Positions 41,739-49,996 of a stretch of DNA of 64,000 nt are shown here, piece by piece (position 1 is the stretch's first letter; each line of letters starts with the position of its first letter). The DNA comes from CAZWES01 sp964632395 (lineage in GTDB: Bacteria; Patescibacteriota; Gracilibacteria; Peribacterales; Peribacteraceae), in contig CAZWES010000004.1 of assembly GCA_964632395.1 (NCBI GenBank), positions 1-64,000 on the forward strand, given 5' to 3'. Both the position numbers and the translations under genes were made by a program. The notes beneath the pieces are model-generated. The model was not told the origin of the DNA. It made no database searches and worked only from the letters and a program-made list of their open reading frames with translations.

Positions 41739-42650
41739 ATGCAAACCGTAAGCCACCAGAAATTGGCATGGCACACTTTGGTCCGGCCTACGCCGGAGGA
41801 GCTAAACGTGCTCCAGGAAAAGTATAGCTTCCATGAACTTGATATCGAAGACTGCCTTAGTGAGCACGAGAGGCCGAAGATTGATGAGTATGAGGATTAC
41901 CTGTTCCTTGTTTTGCACATCCCGTATTTTGATAAGGCAACGAGGAGTATTCTGAAGGATGAGGTTCACCTTTTCGTCGGGCAAAACTATGTGATTACGT
42001 TGAATGATGGAAAGATAAAAGTTCTGGATGAGTTCCGTGAGATGCTGGAAAAATCGGGTGCTGAGTGTGAGGAATATCTTGGTAAGGATGCGGGGTACTT
42101 TTTGTATGAGCTCATCAATTTGCTTTTTGAGTCCTGTTTTCCGCTTGTAGATGGGCTTACCAAGAAGCTCCGGGAACTTGATGCAATTCTTTTTGAGGCG
42201 GAGCGTGAGGAGAAAGTTCTTCGCACTATCCTAGAACTCAAGCGAAGCATTATCGCGATGCGCCGCATCCTGCTTCCGCAACGTTCGCTTGTTGCATCGC
42301 TTGAACACAAAAGTAAAAAATTCATCAGTGAGGATATGGATGTTTATTTTGATGATGTGCTTGATGCAATTGAGCGGCAGTGGGCACTTTTGGAAACTGC
42401 CAAAGAAGTAAGCGATGCACTGCAGCAATCTTTTGAGTCGTGGATTCAAAATAAGACGAACCGCATCATTCGTTTCCTGACTGTGATGTCCGTAACTATG
42501 CTTCCGCTTACTGTGATCACAGGGTTTTACGGAATGAATGTTCATCTTCCTTATGCAAAGGAGGTTTATGCGTATTTTGGGATTGCAATTGTTTTGTTTG
42601 TATTTCTTGTGGCATCGCTTGCGTATTCTGTTTGGCGTAAATGGCTCTGA
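41739..42650 (+). CDS. corA: CorA-like magnesium/divalent cation channel
   Basis: This is a 303-residue CorA family protein. It has a large N-terminal cytosolic domain and two C-terminal membrane helices joined by the signature YGMNVHLP (GMN). The start at 41739 is favoured by TACAAT 7 nt upstream. Longer starts would cross that promoter. Confidence 0.93.
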   Translation: MQTVSHQKLAWHTLVRPTPEELNVLQEKYSFHELDIEDCLSEHERPKIDEYEDYLFLVLHIPYFDKATRSILKDEVHLFVGQNYVITLNDGKIKVLDEFREMLEKSGAECEEYLGKDAGYFLYELINLLFESCFPLVDGLTKKLRELDAILFEAEREEKVLRTILELKRSIIAMRRILLPQRSLVASLEHKSKKFISEDMDVYFDDVLDAIERQWALLETAKEVSDALQQSFESWIQNKTNRIIRFLTVMSVTMLPLTVITGFYGMNVHLPYAKEVYAYFGIAIVLFVFLVASLAYSVWRKWL

Positions 42651-42661
42651 TGCGCTTCGCG

Positions 42662-42700
42662 CGAATTGATAATGGCTAATGGATAATTGATAATGGAAAA
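42662..42700. repeat. GATAAT word repeat
   Basis: AATTGATAATGGCTAATGG and variants immediately precede the 42703 gene, as at trxB. Confidence 0.6.
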
Positions 42701-42702
42701 TT

Positions 42703-43470
42703 ATGAAAAATTTCAGATTAAAAATTGCGGCTGTCATCATCGTAGCTGTTTTGTTGGTTGTGGTTGGTGGTGTGTTTTTGAGTCAGAAGATTGCACATCG
42801 GAGAAATGTTCGGGAGGCTGAGGAGCTGCTTTCGCGTGAGCTTCCTCCGGTTACTGAGGTGGTTAGTGCAACTTCGGTGGAGTCTGGAATCAAGGATGAG
42901 GTCAACTTACCGGTTCCCTTCACCGTTCAGGCGCCGCATGGTGATTGGGGAATGCCCTATCAGGAAGCTTGTGAAGAGGCTGCAGCTTTGATGGCAATCA
43001 GGTATTCCTTTAGCAATCCAATTTTGGATGCGGATGATGCGGATACTGCTATCAAAGACCTCGTGCGTGATACTGACGTTTTGCTTAACTCGGGAGTAGA
43101 TCAAACGGCAGAGGATGTGATGGATCTAATCATAGAAATTGAGCACCTGATGCCGGTCAAACTGATTCACAATCCATCCGTAAAAGATTTGAAGATCCAG
43201 CTTTCGATGGGCAATGTTGCAATAGTACCGGCAGCGGGGAGGAAGCTTGGGAATCCTTTTTACAGTGGTGATGGGCCTCGGTATCACATGCTGGTTCTTC
43301 GCGGATACACTGCGGATGGGTACTTCATAACTAACGATTCCGGTACAAGGCGTGGGGAAGGTTATCTATACCTGTTTGATGTTGTGATGGAAGCGATGGG
43401 GGATTGGAATGATGGGAAGCCGGAAAGTGGTGAGAAGGTTGTGGTGGTTGTTGGAAAAATGGCTGGATGA
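42703..43470 (+). CDS. membrane-anchored C39-like cysteine peptidase
   Basis: This 255-residue protein has an N-terminal membrane anchor (residues 8-27). The C39_2-type peptidase domain carries QEACEEAAALM with the catalytic Cys, RYHMLVLRGYTADGYFITND with the His, and the following Asp. It probably acts outside the membrane. Substrate unknown. Confidence 0.82.
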   Translation: MKNFRLKIAAVIIVAVLLVVVGGVFLSQKIAHRRNVREAEELLSRELPPVTEVVSATSVESGIKDEVNLPVPFTVQAPHGDWGMPYQEACEEAAALMAIRYSFSNPILDADDADTAIKDLVRDTDVLLNSGVDQTAEDVMDLIIEIEHLMPVKLIHNPSVKDLKIQLSMGNVAIVPAAGRKLGNPFYSGDGPRYHMLVLRGYTADGYFITNDSGTRRGEGYLYLFDVVMEAMGDWNDGKPESGEKVVVVVGKMAG

Positions 43471-43497
43471 TGCGCATTTTTGGGCTATCATCTGCAC

Positions 43498-43860
43498 ATG
43501 TTCCAATCCAAAAAGTGCATCTCCACAGATAATCTGCAACAGCTTAAGTCTGATCTGGATTGTTTTCTCAAAAAAAGGAAAAAGGTGAAATGCAAATCAC
43601 TGAATCGAACCGTTTCCCTTGAGAAATTACCTGATGCTCTCACTGAGCGTCACGATTCAAGAAGAAGGCTACAGGCTCTAAATGTTGGTTTGGACATTGT
43701 GCTAAAGTCTCCGTCCTGCACAAGACGTGTTATCGGAGGTCATACATGTTTTGAGTTTCGTGGAAAAGATGCCGCAGGAAAGCTGGTTATTGTGCATCTT
43801 AGGGAAGAAATTATTCAGAAAGATCGCATATTGTTTCTTGTCTCTTGTGCAACAAAATGA
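43498..43860 (+). CDS. hypothetical basic protein
   Basis: This 120-residue Lys/Arg-rich protein with five Cys has no recognised domain. The start at 43498 follows TATCAT by 6 nt. Confidence 0.55.
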   Translation: MFQSKKCISTDNLQQLKSDLDCFLKKRKKVKCKSLNRTVSLEKLPDALTERHDSRRRLQALNVGLDIVLKSPSCTRRVIGGHTCFEFRGKDAAGKLVIVHLREEIIQKDRILFLVSCATK

Positions 43861-43879
43861 GAAACGAACAGGTTGAAAA

Positions 43880-43985
43880 CCCCACCCACTAGCTAACGTG
43901 GGTCAGGATTTCCGAATCATTTTATTCCCTTGGGAGTTTTACCACTCCGCCGTAACGAAGGCACCCGCGGGACCTACTCTGATGT
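43880..43985 (-). ncRNA. candidate small RNA 1
   Basis: On the minus strand TTGACT (44021-44016), an 18-nt spacer and TAGTAT (43997-43992) predict a start near 43985. The RNA would fold into GGCAC/GTGCC, GCC..GGC, GGAG..CTCC and GATT..AATC hairpins. It would end in a CCCAC-TTAGCTA-GTGGG stem followed by TGGGGTTTTC. No reading frame of note is present. I cannot assign it to a known family. Confidence 0.5.
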
Positions 43986-44050
43986 GCCTCTATACTACCT
44001 CTGCAATGCTATTTTAGTCAATAGCGCTCAAATGCTGGTACACTGCACGT

Positions 44051-45733
44051 ATGCAACGCTCCTGTGCAAATTCCTGGTGCAACCAGTCCTTTGAGGTCAC
44101 CGAGAGCGACATTAAGTTCTACGACAAAATTTCTCCGGTTTTTGGTGGGAAGAAATATCAGATACCGGCTCCGACGAGATGTCCGGAGTGTAGGCAGCAA
44201 AGGCGGTTAACATTCAGAAATGAGAATTGCTTATACAATCGTAATTGTGATCTATGCAAAAATCCGATGATGGCTGTGTTCCATCCTAGTAGTCACTATG
44301 CAGTTTATTGCGTTGATTGCTGGTGGTCAGATAAGTGGGATCCTACAGATTATGCACAAGACTATGATCCCAATCGTCCTTTCTTCGATCAGCTTAAAGA
44401 ACTCACGCTTAAGGTTCCCAAGGCAGCGGTTCTGCAACTCAATAATGAAAACAGCAAGTACAATACACTGCTTGCTTTCAGCAAAAATACTTACATGAGT
44501 CCTGGCAGTTATTTGATGGAAAACTGCATGTATGTGAGAAAGGGGCAAAGGTGTGGTGATTGTATTAATAGCAATGCACTCAACAAGTGCGAACTGGTCT
44601 CTAACAGTACAAATTGTGACAGATGTTATTCATCTCACTACTTGGTAAATTGTCGCAATTGCTCTGACTCAAAATATCTTCAAGATTGCACTGAGCTGAA
44701 AGATTGTTTTATGTGTTCAGGAATTAATAAAAAGCAGTATTGCTACAAAAACAAAGAATATCCGAAAAAAGAATACGAACAGATTCTTACTCGCTACGAA
44801 TCGGAACCCCTGGATGTCGTGTGGAAAGAGTTCGTTGAGCTTAGTTCCGGTGTTCCAAAGAAAGCACAGATTCAGCTTAACTGTGAGAATTCATCTGGGG
44901 ACTACCTGTACAATTGCAAAAATGCGGTCAAATGCTTCGACTGCTTCGATATTGAGGATTCAAAGTACCTATATGAATGCGAAGGTGTAAAGGATTCAAT
45001 GGATATGTGCATGCATGATAAAGAAATTGAGCTTTGTCTGGAACTGAGTTCCGGAGGTGAGAAAAATTATCGAACAAAATACTGCTACTGCACAATCGCA
45101 TCGCCGAACTCTGCATATTTGCATTCGTGTTTCTATTTGCGTGACAGTTTTGGATGCGATGGAATACATGAGAGATCAAAGCACTGCATCCTCAACAAAC
45201 AATATTCAAAAGAAGAATACGAAGCCCTTGTCCCGAAAGTAATAGAACATATGCAAAAGACGGGAGAGTGGGGCGAATTCTTCTCTGTAGAACTTTCTCC
45301 CTTTGCCTACAACGAAACAGTTGCTCAGGAATACTTTCCTCTAACAAAAGAAGAAGTCATATCCCGGGGATGGAAATGGAGAGATGAGGTTGACGAAGTT
45401 CCACAGGTCGAAAAAATCATTCCCGCAGAGCGTCTTCCTGATTCCATCAACGATATTCCCGATGACATCTTAAATTGGGCAATTAAATGTGAAGCAACGG
45501 GAAGGCCATTTAGAATCGTAAAACAAGAACTTGCTTTTTACAGGAAGATGAAGTTGCCGATTCCCCATCTTCATCCGGATGAAAGGCATAAAAGAAGAAT
45601 GGCACTCAGAAATCCAAGAAAACTCTGGAACAGAAAATGTGCAAAGTGCCAGAAAGACATCCAGACGACATACTCGCCTGAGAGACCAGAAACGGTTTAC
45701 TGCGAAGAATGCTATTTGAAGGAGGTGTACTAA
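44051..45733 (+). CDS. large Cys-rich multi-zinc-ribbon protein
   Basis: This 560-residue protein has 38 cysteines, mostly as CxxC or CxC pairs at regular spacing: CANSWC, CPEC, CDLC, CVDC, CGDC, CDRC, CRNC, CFDC, CAKC and CEEC. Between them are repeats rich in Asn/Tyr/Asp (CxxSxYLxxC). Proteins of this shape recur in CPR genomes under misleading names. Function is unknown; multiple zinc sites and nucleic-acid binding are plausible. TACACT lies 6 nt before the ATG, so the mRNA is likely leaderless. Confidence 0.8.
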   Translation: MQRSCANSWCNQSFEVTESDIKFYDKISPVFGGKKYQIPAPTRCPECRQQRRLTFRNENCLYNRNCDLCKNPMMAVFHPSSHYAVYCVDCWWSDKWDPTDYAQDYDPNRPFFDQLKELTLKVPKAAVLQLNNENSKYNTLLAFSKNTYMSPGSYLMENCMYVRKGQRCGDCINSNALNKCELVSNSTNCDRCYSSHYLVNCRNCSDSKYLQDCTELKDCFMCSGINKKQYCYKNKEYPKKEYEQILTRYESEPLDVVWKEFVELSSGVPKKAQIQLNCENSSGDYLYNCKNAVKCFDCFDIEDSKYLYECEGVKDSMDMCMHDKEIELCLELSSGGEKNYRTKYCYCTIASPNSAYLHSCFYLRDSFGCDGIHERSKHCILNKQYSKEEYEALVPKVIEHMQKTGEWGEFFSVELSPFAYNETVAQEYFPLTKEEVISRGWKWRDEVDEVPQVEKIIPAERLPDSINDIPDDILNWAIKCEATGRPFRIVKQELAFYRKMKLPIPHLHPDERHKRRMALRNPRKLWNRKCAKCQKDIQTTYSPERPETVYCEECYLKEVY

Positions 45734-45736
45734 CAA

Positions 45737-45806
45737 AAAACCCCGCAAGAGGCGGGGTTCAAATGCCCATACTAGGGGCGACCCTTTGGATCGTCACCTC
45801 AGGGTA
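45737..45806 (-). ncRNA. candidate small RNA 2 with perfect terminator
   Basis: A strong minus-strand promoter (TTGACA 45840-45835, 17 nt, TAAACT 45817-45812) is followed about 70 nt later by CCCCGC-CTCTT-GCGGGG-TTTTTT. The 5' hairpin ACCCT/AGGGT displays a 15-nt loop (GAGGTGACGATCCAA). That loop is complementary to the middle of the tRNA-like gene at 45878-45948. Confidence 0.65.
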
Positions 45807-45811
45807 CTAAT

Positions 45812-45840
45812 AGTTTATTCTTTCCCTCTGTTCATGTCAA
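45812..45840 (-). promoter_or_regulatory. consensus sigma-70 promoter for small RNA 2
   Basis: TTGACA-17-TAAACT, the best promoter in the window, reads away from enolase. Confidence 0.75.
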
Positions 45841-45877
45841 GGCAAATGCGCTAGCTTGTTGTGCGCTGCTATTATGT

Positions 45878-45948
45878 GGGGCGGGCTTGGTGCGGCCTTG
45901 GGATCGTCACCTCAGAGGTTAGGGGTTCGAATCCCCTCCGCTCCACCA
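45878..45948 (+). tRNA. degenerate tRNA-like gene with encoded CCA
   Basis: The acceptor stem GGGGCGG/CCGCTCC (one G-T pair), a perfect T arm AGGGG-TTCGAAT-CCCCT and 3' ACCA are all intact. The D and anticodon region is about 6 nt too short. The best 7-nt loop is ATCGTCA (CGT, Thr), closed by only a partial stem. An extended -10 (TGCTATTAT) ends at 45875. It could be a truncated tRNA, a tRNA-like regulator, or the acceptor piece of another RNA. Confidence 0.4.
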
Positions 45949-45979
45949 AGGCAGCGTCAATACTTACCTATCCTCTACT

Positions 45980-47251
45980 ATGACTAAAATCCAATCTCTC
46001 CACGCCCGCCAAATACTGGATTCCCGTGGCAATCCCACAATCGAAGTTGATTGCCTGCTTGATGACGGCTCGTTCGGTCGTGCCGCAGTTCCTTCCGGTG
46101 CTTCCACCGGAACACACGAAGCGCTTGAACTTCGTGATGGTGATAAAAGTTTGTTTGGCGGCAAGTCCGTTCAGAAAGCGGTCAAAAACGTCAACACCGT
46201 CATCGCGGAGAAGTTGAAGGATATGGATGTTGCGGATCAAAAAGCAGTTGATCAGGCAATGCTGGAACTTGATGGGACGGAGAACAAATCAAAGCTTGGT
46301 GCCAATGCCATTCTGGGTGTTTCGATGGCAGTTTGCCGTGCGCGTGCCGGCAGCGAGCACTGCCCGTTATGGAAGTCGCTCGCAACGCAATTTGAGATCG
46401 AAGATCCGAATGTGCTCCCGGTTCCAATGATGAATGTACTAAACGGCGGTCAGCATGCGGATTCCGGTCTTGCAATTCAGGAGTTCATGATAATTCCGTC
46501 AGAATTTTCCACATTTTCCGATGCGCTGCGTGCGGGAGTAGAGACTTTTCACACGCTTAAGAAAATTCTCAAAGAGGATGGCCACATCACTGCAGTTGGA
46601 GATGAGGGGGGATTTGCACCGCGACTCAAGACAAATCGAGAAGCTCTGGAAATGCTGATGCGTGCTATCAAGGATGCCGGCTACGGGGGCAAGATCAAAC
46701 TGGCACTGGATGCGGCAGCCTCTGAGTTTTATCAGAATGGCAAATACAAAATTGATGGCAAAGAGATTTCGTCAGACGAATTGACTGCGTATTACCAAGA
46801 GCTCGTCAACGATTTCCCGATTGCTTCAATCGAGGATAGCCACAGCGAAGATGACTGGGATGGGTTCGCCTCACTTACATCAGCAATTGGCGATCGTGTT
46901 CAACTTGTAGGAGATGATTTGTACGTCACAAATGTCAAACGAATCGAACAGGGGATTGAGAAGAAAACTACGAATGCAGTGCTTATCAAGCTAAATCAAA
47001 TCGGATCAGTCACAGAGACTGTGGATGCTATCAAATTGACGCAGGATGCCGGATGGAACCCGGTAATCAGCCACAGGAGCGGCGAGACTGAGGATACCTT
47101 CATCGCACATCTTGCGATTGCGTTGCGTGCCGGGCAGATAAAAACGGGTTCCCTGAGCCGTACAGACCGCGTTTGTAAATACAATCAGATCCTGAGGATA
47201 GAGGAGCAGTTGGGCGGGAAGGCGGAGTATGGTATTGTCTCCTCCCCATGA
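45980..47251 (+). CDS. eno: enolase
   Basis: This 423-residue enzyme interconverts 2-phosphoglycerate and PEP. RQILDSRGNPTIEVD opens the protein. VGDEGGFAPRL, the metal ligands in ALDAAASEFY and IEDSHSEDDWDGF, and the catalytic Lys region LIKLNQIGSVTET are present. Its last codons overlap the next gene's ATG (ATGA). Confidence 0.96.
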   Translation: MTKIQSLHARQILDSRGNPTIEVDCLLDDGSFGRAAVPSGASTGTHEALELRDGDKSLFGGKSVQKAVKNVNTVIAEKLKDMDVADQKAVDQAMLELDGTENKSKLGANAILGVSMAVCRARAGSEHCPLWKSLATQFEIEDPNVLPVPMMNVLNGGQHADSGLAIQEFMIIPSEFSTFSDALRAGVETFHTLKKILKEDGHITAVGDEGGFAPRLKTNREALEMLMRAIKDAGYGGKIKLALDAAASEFYQNGKYKIDGKEISSDELTAYYQELVNDFPIASIEDSHSEDDWDGFASLTSAIGDRVQLVGDDLYVTNVKRIEQGIEKKTTNAVLIKLNQIGSVTETVDAIKLTQDAGWNPVISHRSGETEDTFIAHLAIALRAGQIKTGSLSRTDRVCKYNQILRIEEQLGGKAEYGIVSSP

Positions 47252-48978
47252 TCCAATCCCGCCGCCGCCGCCATGGCGTGTATGCCATTTCTACTCCCCG
47301 TGCTTCGGGCATGAGGCGTGCAGTGGTTATGTTGGTGGTTGCAGCCGTCATAGTTCTTCTGAGCTGGATGATGTTGCGTGCCGTTATCCCTTCAGACGAG
47401 ATGCACCGCGTTGCGACCATCCTAAAAGTCAGTGACCGTGGAAGAGTGGAGGTCACGATTCAGGGTGAGGGCGCAGCACAGCGCGCGGAGTCAGGTCTAC
47501 GTCTTTATGATGGCGACCTAGTCAAAACTGATGCAGGTGCAAATGCGACTCTCCAGTTTTTTGATGGAACATCCGTCACTCTTGATTCAAAAAGCTCTTT
47601 GATGCTTGGAGATGTTTTGCAGGGAGTTGAATCCTCAACGATTGAATTAAGTGTACAGAGCGGTCAGGTATTCATTGAGTCCGGAACCGGTACAACAGTA
47701 AATCGGGGGCTTAAATCAAAACTTGCGCTCTCAGAGATTCCAGCTTATACAAGGGCAGTAATCGGTCGCTCAGGGGAAATGTATGAGGACTCCGAGCATG
47801 TTGTGGTATTTGCGACAACCGGTCCGGGAGTTATGTCATCAGTTGATACCGGCAAATTTATGAATCAGGAAATTATCACAGGCGAGGGGCAGGAACTCAC
47901 ACTGTCATCTGCCGGACTTGCAAAGATTAAAGAAGGTGCTGATCCATATGACCTTCGTTCAGTTTTAGATGACAAGGTCTTCTCAAGTTCTTTGTATATT
48001 TATGTTTCTGAGTGGCAGGATGTTGTGGAAGTTGCTGAAGCTCCGGAAGAGGAGCAGGAAACTACGGTTGATGGAGAACTGCTTGTGATTGATGAACCTG
48101 CTGACGGGTCGCTCCTTGATGAGAGCGCTGTTCTTGTAAAAGGCCGCGTCGGCTCGCGTGTGACTGTCGTCAGAGTCAACGGATATTCTGCAGAACTCAA
48201 CGAGGGCGTTTTTGAGAAGGAGATTGCTTTGCCGGATGAAGAGGAGTTTTCAGTTGAGGTTCAGGCAGAGGATAAAGACGGCCTGAACGTTGCAACAAAA
48301 ACTCTGGAACTCAGGCGTGATATCAAGCCACCGGAGCCTCCAATAATAACTTCCCCTGCACGAGTCACAATCGAGGACATGGCAGAAGAGCGCGAGCCCG
48401 TTCCAGTACAGGCAGATAGCTTCGAAATTGAGGGTGATCCGCCGGAAGATGCAATCGGAATCATCGTCAACGGGTATCGTCTCCAGAAGTTCAAGCCCGG
48501 AAAGCCATGGTCATACCTTGTGGATCCGGAGCTCAAAAATGTCAGAGTGGGGGAGAATACTTACGAGGTGATCGCAGTTGATCACTCAGGTAACCAAAGC
48601 GAACCTGTTTCGATTGTCATCCTCTGGAAAGCACAGCCGGTTCCGGAGATTCCGGAGGGTGAGGATTTGCCACGTGATGAAGGCGCAGCACTTTATCCGG
48701 GGTCACTCCGAGTAATCGCTCCAACATCAGATGGAAGTCAATTTGTAACAAATCTTTCAGAAGTTTTGATCGAGGGAGAGACGCATCCGGAGACTCATTC
48801 TGTGAGCGTCAACGGTTTCACTTTAACTTTGTATGAACCCGGGAAAGTCACATGGAATTACATTGCGAAAGAGGAGTACAGGAACTTCAAAGTCGGCGTT
48901 AATCGCTACACGGTTGTCGCTCGGAATCGTGAGGGGATGATTTTGGATGTTGTGAGGTATGTGGTGGAGAGGAGGTAG
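47248..48978 (+). CDS. membrane-anchored FecR-domain surface protein
   Basis: This 576-residue protein has an N-terminal basic patch and one membrane helix (26-48). A FecR-like domain (GLRLYDGDLVKTDAGANATLQF...) spans about 65-230. Three Ig-like modules then end in NGY/NGF-type repeats (VNGYSAEL, VNGYRLQKFKPG, VNGFTLTLYEPG). FecR domains often bind peptidoglycan or glycans at the surface. It is translationally coupled to eno, an unusual pairing. Confidence 0.8.
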   Translation: MIQSRRRRHGVYAISTPRASGMRRAVVMLVVAAVIVLLSWMMLRAVIPSDEMHRVATILKVSDRGRVEVTIQGEGAAQRAESGLRLYDGDLVKTDAGANATLQFFDGTSVTLDSKSSLMLGDVLQGVESSTIELSVQSGQVFIESGTGTTVNRGLKSKLALSEIPAYTRAVIGRSGEMYEDSEHVVVFATTGPGVMSSVDTGKFMNQEIITGEGQELTLSSAGLAKIKEGADPYDLRSVLDDKVFSSSLYIYVSEWQDVVEVAEAPEEEQETTVDGELLVIDEPADGSLLDESAVLVKGRVGSRVTVVRVNGYSAELNEGVFEKEIALPDEEEFSVEVQAEDKDGLNVATKTLELRRDIKPPEPPIITSPARVTIEDMAEEREPVPVQADSFEIEGDPPEDAIGIIVNGYRLQKFKPGKPWSYLVDPELKNVRVGENTYEVIAVDHSGNQSEPVSIVILWKAQPVPEIPEGEDLPRDEGAALYPGSLRVIAPTSDGSQFVTNLSEVLIEGETHPETHSVSVNGFTLTLYEPGKVTWNYIAKEEYRNFKVGVNRYTVVARNREGMILDVVRYVVERR

Positions 48979-49020
48979 GTGAACGCCCGCGTTGACTCCA
49001 CGCAGTTGCCGTTTTCACAA

Positions 49021-49106
49021 GCCGCGCCCTCGGAGGGGCGCTCTGCGTTTTGGAATTATTTCCACACGCAGAGCAGCCTTCCACGGCTGCGGCTCGGGGA
49101 AAATCG
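49021..49106 (+). repeat. GCGCCC/CTGCGG palindromic repeat, copy 3
   Basis: The core GCCCTCGGAGGGGCGCTC...GGAATTATTTCC...GAGCAGCC...CTGCGGCTCGGGG lies between the FecR gene and the convergent rluA. Confidence 0.75.
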
Positions 49107-49166
49107 ACTGGCTGAAGTTTGAAAACTACAGACACACCCACTCCATCTCGGTAGTAAGAGAGCATG

Positions 49167-49847
49167 CTAAATCAATGTGAGGCTTTCTCCATCACCACAA
49201 AACCCATCCCACACAGGCGCCTCAACTTGTGCATCTTTTTGAGTATCAGGTGACACAAACTCCAACCTCCACGCATGCAACTGCATAGTCTTAACACCAT
49301 ATTTCTCGGAAATTGTCTGACTCGCACTCGTCCCATACGTCTCATCCCCCAAAACCGGATGGCCGATTGAGGCTAAGTGCACGCGGATTTGATGAGTTCG
49401 ACCTGTCTTAATTTCACATCTGAGCAGTGCAGAATCGTCAGTGCTATCAAGTACTTCATACATCGTCACAGCTTCCCGGCTTTTACCTGTTTTAAAAAGT
49501 GACATCTTCACACGATTAACAAGTGATCTGCCGATTGGAGAATCTATCATTGCTTTCTTCTCTTTAGGGATTCCGGCCACGATTGCGAGATATATTTTTT
49601 TGACTGTACGGTCTTTGAATTGTTTTTTTAAGTAGGCGAGCGCTTCAGTATTTTTTGCGATAAGGAGGCAACCGGTTGTTTCTTTGTCGAGTCGATGGAC
49701 GAGTTCAAGATTTTTATCATTGAGCTCTTCCCTGAGTTTTTCTATCAACGTCACTTCACCTTTAGTTTGTTCAGCTGGGTGCACGGTCATGCCGCGGGGC
49801 TTGTTGATGACGAGGCAGGAAGCGTCTTGGTAGAGGATGGGTAACAT
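49167..49847 (-). CDS. RluA-family pseudouridine synthase
   Basis: This 226-residue enzyme isomerises uridines in rRNA or tRNA. LVHRLDKETTGCLLIAKN (Asp is the catalytic residue) and GRTHQIRVHLASIGHPVLGD are diagnostic. The N-terminal S4 domain found in RluC/RluD is absent, as in the shorter RluA-like group. Confidence 0.92.
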   Translation of the reverse strand: MLPILYQDASCLVINKPRGMTVHPAEQTKGEVTLIEKLREELNDKNLELVHRLDKETTGCLLIAKNTEALAYLKKQFKDRTVKKIYLAIVAGIPKEKKAMIDSPIGRSLVNRVKMSLFKTGKSREAVTMYEVLDSTDDSALLRCEIKTGRTHQIRVHLASIGHPVLGDETYGTSASQTISEKYGVKTMQLHAWRLEFVSPDTQKDAQVEAPVWDGFCGDGESLTLI

Positions 49848-49876
49848 TTGGGTATCAGTCTACCATTGCTCTGATT

Positions 49877-49931
49877 AGTGGATAGAGGATAGTGGATAGT
49901 GAAATGAAGTGATTACTATCCTCTATCCACT
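49877..49931. repeat. GGATAG word palindrome upstream of infB
   Basis: AGTGGATAGAGGATAGT (49877-49893) and its exact reverse complement (49915-49931) form a 17-bp stem followed by a T run. Confidence 0.7.
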
Positions 49932-49996
49932 ATCCTCTTTTTTCGTTTCACGAATCACTCCATTCTGCTACAGTCCCCCAGGCTAACCCCACTCCT

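Noticed and set aside
45774..45948. tmRNA gene
   Set aside because: The 3' end resembles a tmRNA acceptor, but there is no tag reading frame, the span is too short, and a minus-strand promoter and terminator occupy the 5' part.
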